Shown: positions 11,116 through 21,616 of the stretch, one piece after another
Layout of the letters: each line of letters begins with the position of its first letter
Numbering within the stretch: the first letter of the stretch is position 1
Made by a program: the position numbers and the translations under genes
The notes under the pieces: generated by a model
What the model was told of the DNA's origin: nothing
What the model saw: only the letters and a program-made list of their open reading frames with translations
The model's database searches: none
Source of the DNA: Locusta migratoria
Lineage: Eukaryota; Arthropoda; Insecta; Orthoptera; Acrididae
DNA: 64,000 nt
Assembly (NCBI GenBank): GCA_026315105.1
Contig: CM048750.1
Span: 267,707,151-267,771,150, forward strand
Direction: 5' to 3'

Positions 11116-12237
11116 GTGTGCATTCCACATACGAAAGGTTTCGCCCTACGCTGTTTAGTCGATAGAGCCTTCAAAGTGCCAATGAACGAGAAACACAGAA
11201 CTACTGAATTTAACATTATAAGCCAGCTTGCTAGGGTGAATGCTTACCAGAAAAACGTAGTGAATAAATTAATACGAAAGAAACAGCGTGCGAAATCAAA
11301 TAAAAATGGCATGGAAAATATCAAGAGAGTAATGGTTCCATATTTTGGTAATCTACATCAGAAAGTGGCCAACATACTAAAACCTTTTAATGTCGAAGCT
11401 GCTTTTAAAACTAATAATAAGTTACGTCATAAATTACGGTATAACTTAAACCAAGAGACTGATAAATATGACAAAGCAGGGGTTTATATGATACAGTGTA
11501 ATAGTTGCAATGCCAACTACATTGGTGAGACCACTGGATCGTTTAGAGTTAGGTACGAGGAACATATGGACGTTTTCCGACTTAATAATTTTGACAAGTC
11601 CGCTGTAGCTACGCATATCAGCGAAACTGGCCACCCTATAAAGCGGATTGAAGAAGACCTTAAGATTTTGCATAGATAGAATAAGGGAAGAACGTTAGAG
11701 CTGTTAGAACAGCTGGAGATTATAATACATAATGCTAAAAGCGACGCTTCATTAAATGAACAAGTTCAAGGTAATACATACAGCTTTTTTTAAAACTTTG
11801 TGGATCTATTATAACAAAAGTAATTTATTTTAAATTTCAACCTCTGTCATACTGTGCAAATGATTTCGTGACACTTGAATGTACCCACTAGCTTGTGGAT
11901 GATCTTTGGAATTTGGAGATCTTTGTTTTCATGTGCATACGTGCGCCCCAGTCGTGTTGTTGACTCGGTGCATTCCGGTTGTGTTATGCGCCACCAGTGC
12001 TGGGGTCTGGTTTGAATTCTGCCGTAGCACAGTATGCTGAGGACCTTTCTTCATAGACACGGTTACAAGGGAAGTAACCACGTTTTCTTTTATTACGTTT
12101 TATATTTTTATGCTTTCATGTTTTAAGATTCTTGTACAGATTATCTGATGATGAGGGCTTGACTATTGAAACGCATCATATTTTAGTGTTTTTACACGAT
12201 ATCTGTGGTTGAGCCTACTTGTTTTTTGACAAAATAA
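11116..12237 (+). pseudogene. Penelope-like element fragment with GIY-YIG endonuclease
   Basis: The open frame 11116-11679 contains KAGVYMIQCNSCNANYIGET, the GIY-YIG core typical of PLE endonuclease domains, followed by FRVRYEEHMDVF and SAVATHISETGHPI. After the stop the same frame continues with NKGRTLELLEQLEIIIHNAK. The RT is missing. The non-coding tail carries CTGATGA at 12145-12151 and GAAA at 12168-12171. It interrupts a jockey LINE, so it is younger than that LINE. Boundaries are approximate to tens of bases. Confidence 0.75.
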
Positions 12238-12250
12238 TTCCAACCTAAGT

Positions 12251-12448
12251 GCCGGCCGCGATGGCCGAGGGGACTGAGGCGCTCCAGTCACGGTCTGCAC
12301 GGCCACTAAGGTCGGGGGTTCGAATCCCCCCTAGGGGCATGGATATTTGTGCCGTCCTTAGTCTTAGTTAGTTCATAAGAAGTTTGTAAGTTTAGGGACT
12401 GATGACCCCGTAGTTAAGTCCCATAAGCTATACAAACATTTGTACATT
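12251..12448 (+). mobile_element. SINE family A, full length with 13-bp target duplication
   Basis: The tRNA-like head (ATGGCCGAGGGGACTGAGG, B box GGTTCGAATCC) is of the long-variable-arm type. It is followed by the family-A body and tail. A perfect 13-bp direct repeat, TTCCAACCTAAGT, flanks it at 12238-12250 and 12449-12461, so both ends are fixed. The interrupted sequence is the jockey RT motif FQPKYLG. Confidence 0.92.
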
Positions 12449-13263
12449 TTCCAACCTAAGTATCTGGGCGTTACACTTGATAGGTCCCATCGCCTATAAA
12501 GAACACCTTAAAAATGTTGGCCACTAACTTAAAACACGAAATAATATTGTTAGAAAACATGCAGGAAGTTCTTGGGGGGTGCAGATGTATCCACATTGCG
12601 AACAGAAGCAACTTCGATTGTCTACACCTCTGCAGAATACTGTGCTCCGGTTTGGGAGAGAAGACAACACACCAACAAGGTAGACGTGTAGCTTCATGAA
12701 ACCATGCGGATAATCATCGGCACCGTGGCTCTCCGTCGTCACTGATGTAGCTCCACCAATAAAAAGAAAACAAAAAGCATCTGTTAAGGAATGGAAAAAT
12801 AATAAAAATAAATAAAGGAAAAGGTTTACTTATGCAGGATGTCATAAAATTTTGATAAATTACCGCTTTAAATCAAGAAAACCGATTTGGAACAACTACT
12901 AAACAAGAGGTCACCTTCAACCTAAGAGAGAACTCGAAAATGGAGTGGGAGAATTCAGCCAGTAATAATAACCTCAGAAGTGATCCCGCAAAAGCAATAA
13001 AAGGATTCAACTTCATAAGAAAAGACTGGACTAAGACCTTCTCGTCCGAAGTGGCCATACAAAATGCAAGGCCACGCTTTATAAGTGGTGACTCGTGGAC
13101 AACTCAAGTTGTGATTGAGGAGAACCTGAGCAGACGCAGTAACTACATCGTAAGAGTGTGCCCAAGAAGAAATATAGTGGCTTTGCTGAGGACTTTATAG
13201 AAGCTACACCTCAGGCTGTGAAGTGGATTCAAGATCTGGAGACATTAATGTGTAGCCAATAGC

Positions 13264-14310
13264 TCGTATCGCATGATACATCTCCTAATTCAATGTGTTT
13301 CGTCATACATACTAGTACATAGGGCGCGCACTATCTCCGACGCAGAGAGTCTACCCCAGGAATTGGAACACCTGAGAACTGTATTTCGAAAAACTGGGTA
13401 CTCAGAGTGGCAGATTCAGCGGCCTCTCCGCCTAACCACTACAACACAACCTGTGGAAACGGATGAAAACACGAGGGAGGATGTAGGCACTGCGTTCGAT
13501 CCATATACCGGCGCACTTTCGGGGAAGATCGCCCGCATTTTGAAAAAACACCAGGTTGGAACAGTTTTTTGTCCGCCGAATAAAATTCGTGCACTGGTGC
13601 GGAGCACTAAAGATGATCTCGGTTTGAAGAAGGCCGGCGTGTACCAGATTCCGTGTCAGTGCGGAAATTCATATATTGGACAGACGATGAGTACCGTCGA
13701 GGATCGATGCGTTGAACACCAGAGGCACACACGATTGATGTATCCGAGCAAGTCGGCGGTCACCGAACATTGCTTGTCGGAGAATCACGCCAAGGAGTAT
13801 ACTGGGACTGCGTCGTTAGAGAGGCCATTGAAATTCGCACAAGTGACGACCTCATAAACCGTAACTCTGGCTATAATCTTAGCAAAGCTTGGGAACCAGC
13901 GATTGGGTTAATTAAGAGTAAATCTAGCAAACGTAACGAAGTGACTACCACGGCAGACAGAGCCCTCACGCAGACGTCATCTCAGACGCCATCACAATCG
14001 GTTCCACTGCGCGGCCGCGGCGCGGGGCGAGGACCTCGGAGGGGTCGCCCCGCGGGCCGAGGGTATTTAAATGGCCCGCTACCGGGCTAGAACCCAGTTC
14101 CCTTCGAGCAGCCGTAGCTTGCGTATCTCCGTGCCGGCGCGTCTCCAGGAGCTCAGTCCGTCAGTTCACCTGATGATTGCGACATGTATGATCGCCGAAA
14201 TATTGTGCCCGTTGGACACTATAGACGGGCAGTACACCCGTGGATATTTTGATTATCAAATACGCCGGGAGAAACTGAAGAATGTATTCTTGTTCTTTGT
14301 GTAATTGTAT
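13264..14310 (+). pseudogene. Penelope-like element, 5'-truncated, GIY-YIG domain and tail
   Basis: Frame 13273-13857 encodes the RT thumb end (HRARTISDAESLPQELEHLR) and then LKKAGVYQIPCQCGNSYIGQ, the GIY-YIG core, and PSKSAVTEHCLSENH. A frameshift near 13795 moves the C-terminus (VREAIEIRTSDDLINRNSG) to frame 13770-14090. A GC-rich tail follows, with CTGATGA at 14170-14176 and GAAA at 14197-14200, the hammerhead-like arrangement. It differs in sequence from the 2541 and 11116 copies, so at least two PLE lineages are present. Non-functional: truncated and shifted. Confidence 0.85.
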
Positions 14311-14427
14311 TTGCTTATACCCTGCTGTCATATGCCACACATTAAATAAATAAAACAATGCTAAATTGTTAACCTTAGATCTAGCAAGTAAGCCTATAGT
14401 AGCAGAGAGGTGATGGTCAGACTTTAC

Positions 14428-14538
14428 CTGACTGGATGGTCGCAACCGACTGCTGTGAGCCGCTCTGGGGCGGCAGCAAGTCAGCTATCTGCGATGGCGG
14501 CCGCCGGAACAAGTACATGGCGCGTCGCAGCATCTCCA
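14428..14538 (-). CDS. Host gene, second coding exon
   Basis: On the minus strand a pyrimidine-rich acceptor TTCTTTTCTGTTTTCAG precedes 111 bases of GC-rich sequence ending in CAGTCAG and a donor GTAAAG (intron starts 14427). Entering with two bases of a split codon, it reads EMLRRAMYLFRRPPSQIADL then LPPQSGSQQSVATIQS without a stop and leaves with one base. This phase exactly matches the donor phase of the exon at 24976-25281 (one base G plus TG gives Val). It is compositionally unlike the AT-rich TE DNA around it. Product unidentified. The next exon should lie below 14426; I found no convincing candidate. Confidence 0.75.
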
Positions 14539-14732
14539 CTGAAAACAGAAAAGAACACTTATTGAAACGCAAGGGTTAAGCAATACGAGGTGCGGCGAGA
14601 ACAAGGCATACCTGCGGCACGAATACGCTGGGACTGGTGGGGTCATTACATATGAGAAACAACATAATTTAAGTTTAACTTAACATACATTAATTACTTC
14701 AAATGAGATCTGAGTTAGGCTTCAATATCTAC

Positions 14733-16350
14733 ATCTACATGGGATACTCTGCAAATCAAATTTAAGTGCCTGGTTCATCGAACCACAATTATACTATTTA
14801 TCTCCCATTCCATTCTCGAATAGCGCGCGGGAAGAATGAACACCTGAATCTCTCCGTTCGGGCTCTGATTTCTCGTATTTTATTCTGATGATCATTTCTA
14901 CCTATGTAAGTGGGAGTCAACAATATATTTTCGCATTCGGAGAAGAATGTTGGCGATTGGAGTTTCGCAAGTAGCCCACGCCGCAGCGATAAGCGCCAAT
15001 GTTATAATGATTCCCATCCCAGATCCTGTATCATTTCCGTAACGCTGTCTCCCCTGTATAGTGACAATACGGAACGAGCTGCCCTTCTTTGGACTCTTTC
15101 GATGTCCTCCGTCAAACCCACCTGATAAGGATCCCACTCTGGGCTGCAATACTCCAAAAATGGACGGACAAGCGTAGTGTATGCAGTTCCTTTAGTAGTT
15201 CTGTTGCATCTTTTAAGGGTTCTGCCAATAACACGCAGTCTATGGTTCGCCTTTCCCACGATATTATCTAAGTGTTATTTCCAGTTTAGGTCTGAAGTAA
15301 TAGTAATTCCTAGGTATTTTTGTGGAGTTTACGGCCTTCACATTTGATTGATCTATCTTGTAAACAAAGTTTAACGGATTTATTTTCGTACTCATGTGGA
15401 CGACTTCACACTTCTCATTATTTAGAGTCAATTGCCAATTTTTACACCATACTGATATCTTACAAATCCAAAGGTCGCGGACTCGATCCCCACCAGGTCC
15501 TGGGATTTTGATTTTTATCTGTCACTTTCCACTTCTTTCACCTCTGGCAGTATTGCTCATGTGAAAAATACCGAGTAGCACCGTGGTTCGGAACCCACGT
15601 TAAAATGTAGGTCCCCCTATAACTGGCTGGGTAAGTCAGTTCGAAGGTCGGAGGAAGGCAACGGCATACCACCTCCAAACAGGACCGTGCCTAGTAAAGC
15701 ACTGTGGTGTTCAAACCAATCTTCGGATTGTTGACTGCTTTACCTTTTTACTGATATCTTATTCAGATCGTTCTGCAATTGGTTTTGATCTTCAGATGAT
15801 TTTACTAGACGGTAAATGACGGCGTCATCTGCAAACAACCTAAGAGAGCTACTTAGATTTTCCCCTAAATCGTTTATATAAATAAGAAATAGCAGAGGAC
15901 CAATAACACTACCCTGTGGAAAGCCCGATATCAACTCCATTTTAGTCGATGCCTTACCATCGATTACTACGAACTGTGACCTCTCTGACAAGAAATCCCC
16001 TATCCAATCGTAAATTTGTGGCGATATACCATAACCACTCAATTTGAATAAAAGCCGTTTGTGAGGTACGGTGTCAAAAGCTTTCTGGAAATCAAGAAAT
16101 ACGGAATCGATTTGCGAACCTTTGTCGATAGCACCCATCACTTCGTGTGAATAAAGAGCTAGTTGTGTTTCGCATGAACGATATTTTCTAAATCCGTGTT
16201 GACCTTGGGTCAATAGATCGTTCTGTTCGAGATAATTCATAATATTTGAATACAGGATATGTTCCAAAACCCTGCTGCAAATTGACGTCAATGAAATAGG
16301 CCTGTAGTTTAGTGGGTTACTCCTACTGCCTTTCTTGAATATAGGTGTGA
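14733..16350 (-). pseudogene. CR1/jockey-type LINE copy 1, 5'-truncated
   Basis: Read on the minus strand it enters at the RT segment FKKGSRSNPLNYRPISLTS and continues in an open frame 15740-16291 with NDLLTQGQHGFRKYRSCETQ, DFQKAFDTVPHKRL, FPQGSVIGPLLFLIYINDL and the catalytic FADDAVIYR. The thumb and C-terminus run down to about 14950, and the 3' end carries the family's ATCTACATCTACAT terminal pattern at about 14733. A SINE (15463-15748) interrupts the frame. Four copies of this family occur between 14.7 and 26.7 kb. Confidence 0.85.
15463..15748 (+). mobile_element. SINE family B with 13-bp target duplication
   Basis: It starts within a tRNA-like head (GGTCGCGGACTCGATCCCC) and has a body containing CCGTGGTTCGGAACCCACGT and a T-rich end. 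A 13-bp duplication, TACTGATATCTTA, at 15450-15462 and 15749-15761 frames it exactly. A related copy lies on the minus strand at 29205-29478. The 5' part of the tRNA head is missing. Confidence 0.88.
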
Positions 16351-17169
16351 CCTATATAAACATATATACATCATTATATAAATACGCTAACACAAAACTG
16401 AGGGTACAGAATTTTAATATCAATCTTACAAAAAGGCCAATGAAACGTACATAATTCAAAAGTGGTTTGACATATATGTTGCGAATATACAAATTATGTG
16501 TGCACGTAGCTGTTAAGAGAAGTAAAAAGGAAAATAAATTTTGCCACTACATTGTAACCCCTTACAGGTGGCTTACTGGAACAGGAAAAAAATTAGTGCA
16601 GCCAGTTAGCGCCTAGATTTCCAATCATAAAATTCTGGGTTGGATTCCCACAGCCCCCACCTTTTCTAGAAATTCTTCGTAATGTTCAAGTCTTAACTTT
16701 TAAAAATATTTTCTAAAAATAATTACTCCATTCAAATTATGAACGCAGTATTTTAATAGGCCACATGGGCACACAATTGAAAAAGTTGGGGTTATATTAA
16801 GAAAACTAGTTTTCACACATGGTCAGCTACATGTTGCAGCAAGTAGAGTTCGATCCTTTGATGATTTGAAATTTTATATTTGTGAACATAGAGAACAAGG
16901 AAATTTAGCGGACCATGAAAGGATTTTTACGAGAAAATGTTGTTTTTACTGAAGTTTTGTAATGCTAAATTGTGAAATAAAGCAACTAATTCCCTCATTT
17001 CTGTCTTTATGTCTCTAATGTTTCCTCTTTGCCCTTTCCTTCACCTGTTCTCATGGCACTCACATAAAACCTGTAAATTTGCAGTACTCAATAAATTGCA
17101 ATTACATTTTTTTTCATTTTCATGACTGAAAACACAGCTGCTCGAATTTCGACCACAGGTGTACTAATC
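16351..17169. other. AT-rich intron DNA with one tRNA-like fragment
   Basis: Mostly unassigned. A degenerate tRNA-like stretch lies at about 16601-16652 (GTTAGCGCC... with GGGTTGGATTCCC as B box). No coding exon features were found. Confidence 0.4.
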
Positions 17170-18441
17170 TATATAAATACTCTGCAAGTCACATTGAAGT
17201 GCATGGCCGAGGGTTCATGCTATATGACGTTTCTCTCAAGTTCCATTTTCTAATAGCTCGCTGAAAAAAGTAACGCCTAAATCTTACACTTTTCGTGACA
17301 CTCTATTCCCTATATCGCGATAATACAAAACGAGCTGCCCTTCTCTGAACTTTCTCTAAATCGTCTGTTAGTCCCACTTGGTGGGGATCCCACAATGCTC
17401 AACAACACTCCAAAATAGGACGCACAAGTGTAGTGTAAGCACTCTCTTTAGTAGAAATGTTGCATCTTCCAAGTGTTCTGATAATGAAACGTAGTCTTTG
17501 GTTCGCTTTTCATTCAATATTTCCTGTGTTCTTTCCAATTTAAGTTGTTCGTAATTGTTACTCCTAGGTATTTAGTTGAATTTACGGGCTGCAATTTTGA
17601 CTGATTTATCGTGCAAATGAGCTTTAACGGGTTTCCTTTAGTAGTCATATGGATGACTTCACACTTATCATTATTAAGCGTCAGTTGCCATTCTTGCACC
17701 ATGCAGTTATCTTATCTAAATCATTTTGCAGTTGCTTTTGATCTTTTGATGACTTTACTAACCGATAAGTGACAGCATCATCAGCGAACAATCTAAGGGA
17801 TCTACTCAGATTGTCTCCTAAATCGTTTAAAAAGTAAGTAACAATAGGGACCCTATAACACTTCCCTGGGGAACGGCAGATATCACTTCTCTTCTGGTCA
17901 ATGACTTTCCTTCGATTACAACGTACTGTGTGCTTTCTGACAGGAGATCACGAATCCAATCGCACAAATGTGGCGATATTCCTTAAGCACGCAGTTTGAT
18001 TAGAAGACGCTTGTGAGGTACGGAGTCTATTTGACATTCCTTGTCGATAACGCTCATCACATGAGTAAAGATATAATTGTGTTTCACAAGAATTATACTT
18101 TCTGAATCCTTGTTGACTGTGGGTCAATAGGTCGTTCTCTTCGAGGTACTCCATAATAAACGAGGAAAGTATATGTTTTAAAATACTGTTGGAAACCGAC
18201 GTCAGTGAAATAGGCCTGTAATTTTGCCGATCAGTCCTATTGCCTTTCTTGAATAGTGAAGTAACCGGTGCAACTTTCCAGTCTTTCGGTACGGAACGTT
18301 CGCTAAGCGATTTGTCGTATATGATAACTAGGTATGATACACTGAAAGGAACGTAACTGGTATACAATCGGGACCTGGAGACTTGGTTTTGTTAAGTGGT
18401 TTAAGTTGCTTTAATACACCAGGAGTATCAACTTCTAAAAA
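17170..18441 (-). pseudogene. CR1/jockey-type LINE copy 2, 5'-truncated
   Basis: The minus strand encodes the same RT family as copy 1, starting further upstream (SLSERSVPKDWKVAPVTSLF). It continues through NYRPISLTSVSNSILKHIL and NDLLTHSQQGFRKYNSCETQ, a deleted or shifted middle, and the C-terminal DKCEVIHMTTKGNPLKL and KYLGVTITNNLNWKEH. There are many frameshifts. The 3' end lies near 17170, close to the pattern TCTATATAAATACTCTGCA. Confidence 0.8.
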
Positions 18442-18692
18442 TACAAATATGGGCGTCACTATTCCGCAATGCCGGTCTTACAGTGCAAAGAATGCTGTTT
18501 CACGGAGAAAAATATTAGAACATGGTACTTACATTTAATTTAAGGGGTGAGGGGTGTTTGAGGAGCAATGCAACGGAGATATCGTGTTGACGCAAAATTT
18601 AAAAGCATCACGACTATTCAATTAAAAGATGAGCTAAATGTTCAAATGTTTGTAGAGCTTATGGGACGTAACTACGGGGTCATCAGTACCTA
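18442..18692 (-). other. Unassigned spacer ending in an inverted SINE tail fragment
   Basis: 18442-18635 shows nothing recognisable. At 18636-18692 a minus-strand copy of the family-A SINE 3' tail is present (reverse complement of the CCCATAAG...ACATTTGAACATT end). Confidence 0.6.
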
Positions 18693-18705
18693 CAGTCTGA
18701 ACTCT

Positions 18706-18908
18706 ACGGCCGCGCGGGAGTAGCCGAGCGGTCTGCAGCCTCCCGTTACGGATCGAGCGGCCTCCCGCGTCGGGGGTTCGAATCCTCCCTCGGGCATGGA
18801 TGTGTGTGTTGTCCTTAGGTTAGTTTAACTTACTTTAAGTAGTTTGTGAGTCTATGGACTGATGGCCAACGTAGTTTGGTCCCATAGAATTACAAACATT
18901 TGGACATT
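18706..18908 (+). mobile_element. SINE family A with 8-bp target duplication
   Basis: The tRNA-like head contains TAGCCGAGCGGTCTGCAGC (A-box region) and GGGTTCGAATCC (B box); its long variable arm resembles Leu/Ser-type tRNAs. The family-A body and tail follow. TGAACTCT flanks it at 18698-18705 and 18909-18916. Confidence 0.88.
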
Positions 18909-18914
18909 TGAACT

Positions 18915-19145
18915 CTCCCGGTACGTTTCACGGTCCGTCCTCAGAACTTTACTTCTGCCAGTACCTCGCCTCCTACTTTCCAAACTTCACAGAAATTCTC
19001 CTGTGAACCTGCAGAACTAGCACTCCTGGAAGAAAGCTTATGGTGGAGGCATAGCTTAGCCACAGCTAATGGATTTTTCCAGAATGAAACTTTCACTCTG
19101 CAGCGGAGTGTGCGCTGATATGAAACTTCCTGGCGGATTAAAATT
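18915..19145. mobile_element. Partial SINE-like element (CTCTGCAGCGGAGTGTGCGC type)
   Basis: It contains CACTCTGCAGCGGAGTGTGC followed by TGATATGAAACTTCCTGGC, plus the opposite arm (TACTTCTGCCAGTACCTCGC...). From memory this matches a common orthopteran repeat whose central part normally carries a tRNA-like head with TCGAGTC. That centre is absent here, so this copy is deleted or rearranged. Confidence 0.5.
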
Positions 19146-19159
19146 CATTACGAAATCTC

Positions 19160-20520
19160 GAATGCATGATCAGTGAAAGCTCCGTACATAAAGATTGGAA
19201 AGTTAACCAAGTCACTCCAATATTCAAAAAAGACAATAGGAATTATCCCCAAAATTATAGGCCAATCTCATTGAAGTCGATTTGCAGTAGGATTTTGCAG
19301 CATGTACTTTGTTCGAATATTATGAATTACCTCGAAGAGATCGACCTATTAACCAATACTCAACACAGATTCAAAAAGTATCGCTCTTGCGAAACAAAGA
19401 TTCCCCTTTATTCATATGAAGTAATAAGTGCCATCGATAAGCGATCCCAAATCGATTCCATATTTCTGGATTTCCGGAAGGCTTTTGACACTGTACCCCA
19501 CAAGCGACTTGTAATGAAATTGCGTGCTTAAGGAAAATCGCCCCAATTATGCAACTTGATTCACGATTTCCTACCAGAAAGGACTCAGTTTGTAGTAATT
19601 AACGGTAAGTCATCAAGTAAAATAGAAGTGATATCTGGCGTTCCCCAGAAAAGCGTTACTCTTCCTTGTGGATAAAAACGATTTAGGAGACAATCTGAAT
19701 AGCTCCCTTAGACTGTTCGCGGATGATGCTGTCGTTTATCGGTTATTGAAGTCAACAGAGGATCAAAAGCAACTGCAAAGCGATTTAGACAAAATTTCTA
19801 CACGGTGCTAAAATTGGCAGTTGACACTAAATAAAGAAAAGTGTGAAGTAATGCATATGACCACTAAAATAAATCCGCTGAACTTCAATTATGCGATAAA
19901 TCAGTCAAACCTTAGGGTCGCAAATTCTACCAAATACCTAGAAGTTACACTTACGAACAACTTAGACTGGAGAGAATACATAGAAAATATTGTGGGTAAA
20001 GCAAACCAGAGATTACGTTTCATTGGCTGAACGCTTCGAAGATGCAACAGTTCCATCAAAGAGACTGCCTACATCAGACTTGTGCGTCCTCTACTGGAGC
20101 ACTGTTGCTCATTGTGAGACCTCACCAGGTGGGACTGACGGAAAATATTGAGAAGGTTCAGAGAAGTGCATCTCGCTTTGTTTTATCACGTTACAGGGGG
20201 GAAAGCGTCCGGGAAATGTTGCACGATGTGCAGTGGAAATCATTAAGACATTCGTTGTGGTGAGATCTATTTACGAAATTTCAATCACCGACTTTTACCA
20301 CTGAATGTTGAAAATATTTTGCTAGCACCCACCTTCATAGGAATACAGGACCATACCAATAAAATAAGAGAAATCAGATCGAAAACTGAACGATTTGGGT
20401 TTTCTTTCTTCCCGCGCGCTATTAGAGAATGGAACGGTAGAGAAAGGTTATGAAAGTGGTTAATGAACCTTCTGCCAGTCACTTAAATGTAATTTGCAGA
20501 GTATCTATGTAATAGTCTTG
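19160..20520 (+). pseudogene. CR1/jockey-type LINE copy 3, 5'-truncated
   Basis: It enters at ISESSVHKDWKVNQVTPIFK and continues through NYPQNYRPISLKSICSRILQ, KYRSCETKIPLYSYEVISAI and DFRKAFDTVPHKRL. After a shift near 19531 it reaches the FADDAVVYRLLKSTEDQKQ region, KCEVMHMTTKINPLNF and KYLEVTLTNNLDW. The PQGS region is damaged. The 3' end at about 20520 carries GCAGAGTATCTATGTA. Plus orientation, opposite to copies 1 and 2. Confidence 0.85.
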
Positions 20521-20524
20521 TGTA

Positions 20525-21605
20525 GTTCACGAAAGAACTATTTCGGAAGAGCGGTCCCACAGGCGAACTACGCGAACTAGTTCCCAGATCCCACGCCTCT
20601 TAGTTCGTCCGCTGCTTTTCCGAAGACTGACGGGGAACAGTGAGAGGACGCGAGAGCGCGCAGAATCGCGTGATTCCCTTCTGCCAGTTACCGTCATTTC
20701 GAGCTGAGATGCAGCTCAGCTGTAGTATCATAGTTCACTGCCACAAATTTTCTTTTCTAAGGTATTCTGCAGTTTGTAAATATAACCCTCATTCCATAGT
20801 GTAAGAAGTAAAGAGAACACAAAACTTAAAGTTGTTTGCATTTATATGGGAGAAATTATATATCATTATATAAAAAAGCTGTCATAACAAAAGAAAGAGC
20901 TCTTTTAGTAGCGGTAGCAAAAGCCAAAAAGAGCGGACGAACTAAAAAGAGCGACCTACCTCGCAGGCGAGCTGCGAACGAAAAGGAGAGCTACCGGTCG
21001 CGAACTAAAATATGCGCGATCGGTCGCGAAGTAAAATATGTGCGATAGGTCGCGAACTAAAATATGCGTGATCGGTCGCGAAATAAAATATGCGCGATCG
21101 GTCGCGAACTAAAACCTGCGTCACCGGTCGCGAACTATTATGCAAAACGTATCTCGCTTCTTAGTTCGTTGGATTCTTTACCGAAGACCAACGGGAAATA
21201 GCGAGAGGGCGCATAGAAAAATTAAAAATCACGTGTTTGCCTTCTGCTGATGAGAGCCTGCTAGATTACATAGTTCAGTGCTACAAAATTTCTGTTTTGT
21301 TCTGCACTCTGCAATGTCTGACTAATAAGTTCCATAATGCCAAGATATAGAGATAACTCTAAACATAAACGCGAGAAATTATCCACAAACTGTTTCTTTT
21401 GGTTTGCGTGATATCGTTAGCGCCTCAAGCAGCAAGCGCATAAGCAGCTAGGTGGGGGAACTTCTCCCTCCACCTGCATGCGCAGACCACGCCGCACAGC
21501 CGCCACTGGGAGCGGACGAACTAAAAGAACGAACTACTTCGCGGCAGAGTCGCGAACTAAAGTGAGCGCTCCCGATCGCGAACTATTATGGGCAATAATA
21601 GTATC
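20525..21605. repeat. Two diverged direct repeats rich in TCGCGAACTA motifs
   Basis: Two related halves (about 20570-21140 and 21141-21600) share a segment around TTAGTTCGTC...CCGAAGAC...GACGGG(G/A)AA, a TAGTTCA(C/G)TGC segment, and a GC-rich end with GAGCGGACGAACTAAAA. The structure suggests a tandemly duplicated non-autonomous element or satellite. A 26-bp minisatellite lies inside the first half. No protein is recognised. Confidence 0.6.
20996..21140. repeat. 26-bp minisatellite, about 5.5 units
   Basis: GGTCGCGAA starts at 20996, 21022, 21048, 21074, 21100 and 21126, an exact 26-base spacing. The unit is approximately GGTCGCGAACTAAAATATGC plus GCGATC. Exact spacing with only base substitutions between units points to recent expansion. 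Confidence 0.92.
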
Positions 21606-21616
21606 TGTAGATGTCT

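Larger units (their letters stand above)
10965..13263 (+). pseudogene. Jockey-type LINE ORF2 C-terminal half, split by PLE and SINE
   Basis: The first piece (10965-11115) encodes TFQGVEEKLTTSLKALSSYY then DSNYLKPNPSKTKVCAFH, the RT palm/thumb of jockey-like LINEs. The next piece begins FQPKYLGVTLDRSH at about 12449, followed by pieces of the thumb region and, near 12700, TMRIIIGTV. The C-terminus (12880-13261) includes LRSDPAKAIKGF and ends KYSGFAEDFIEATPQAVKWI...SQ-stop. Between the pieces sit a PLE (11116-12237) and a SINE (12251-12448). Several frameshifts and stops make it non-functional. Confidence 0.75.
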
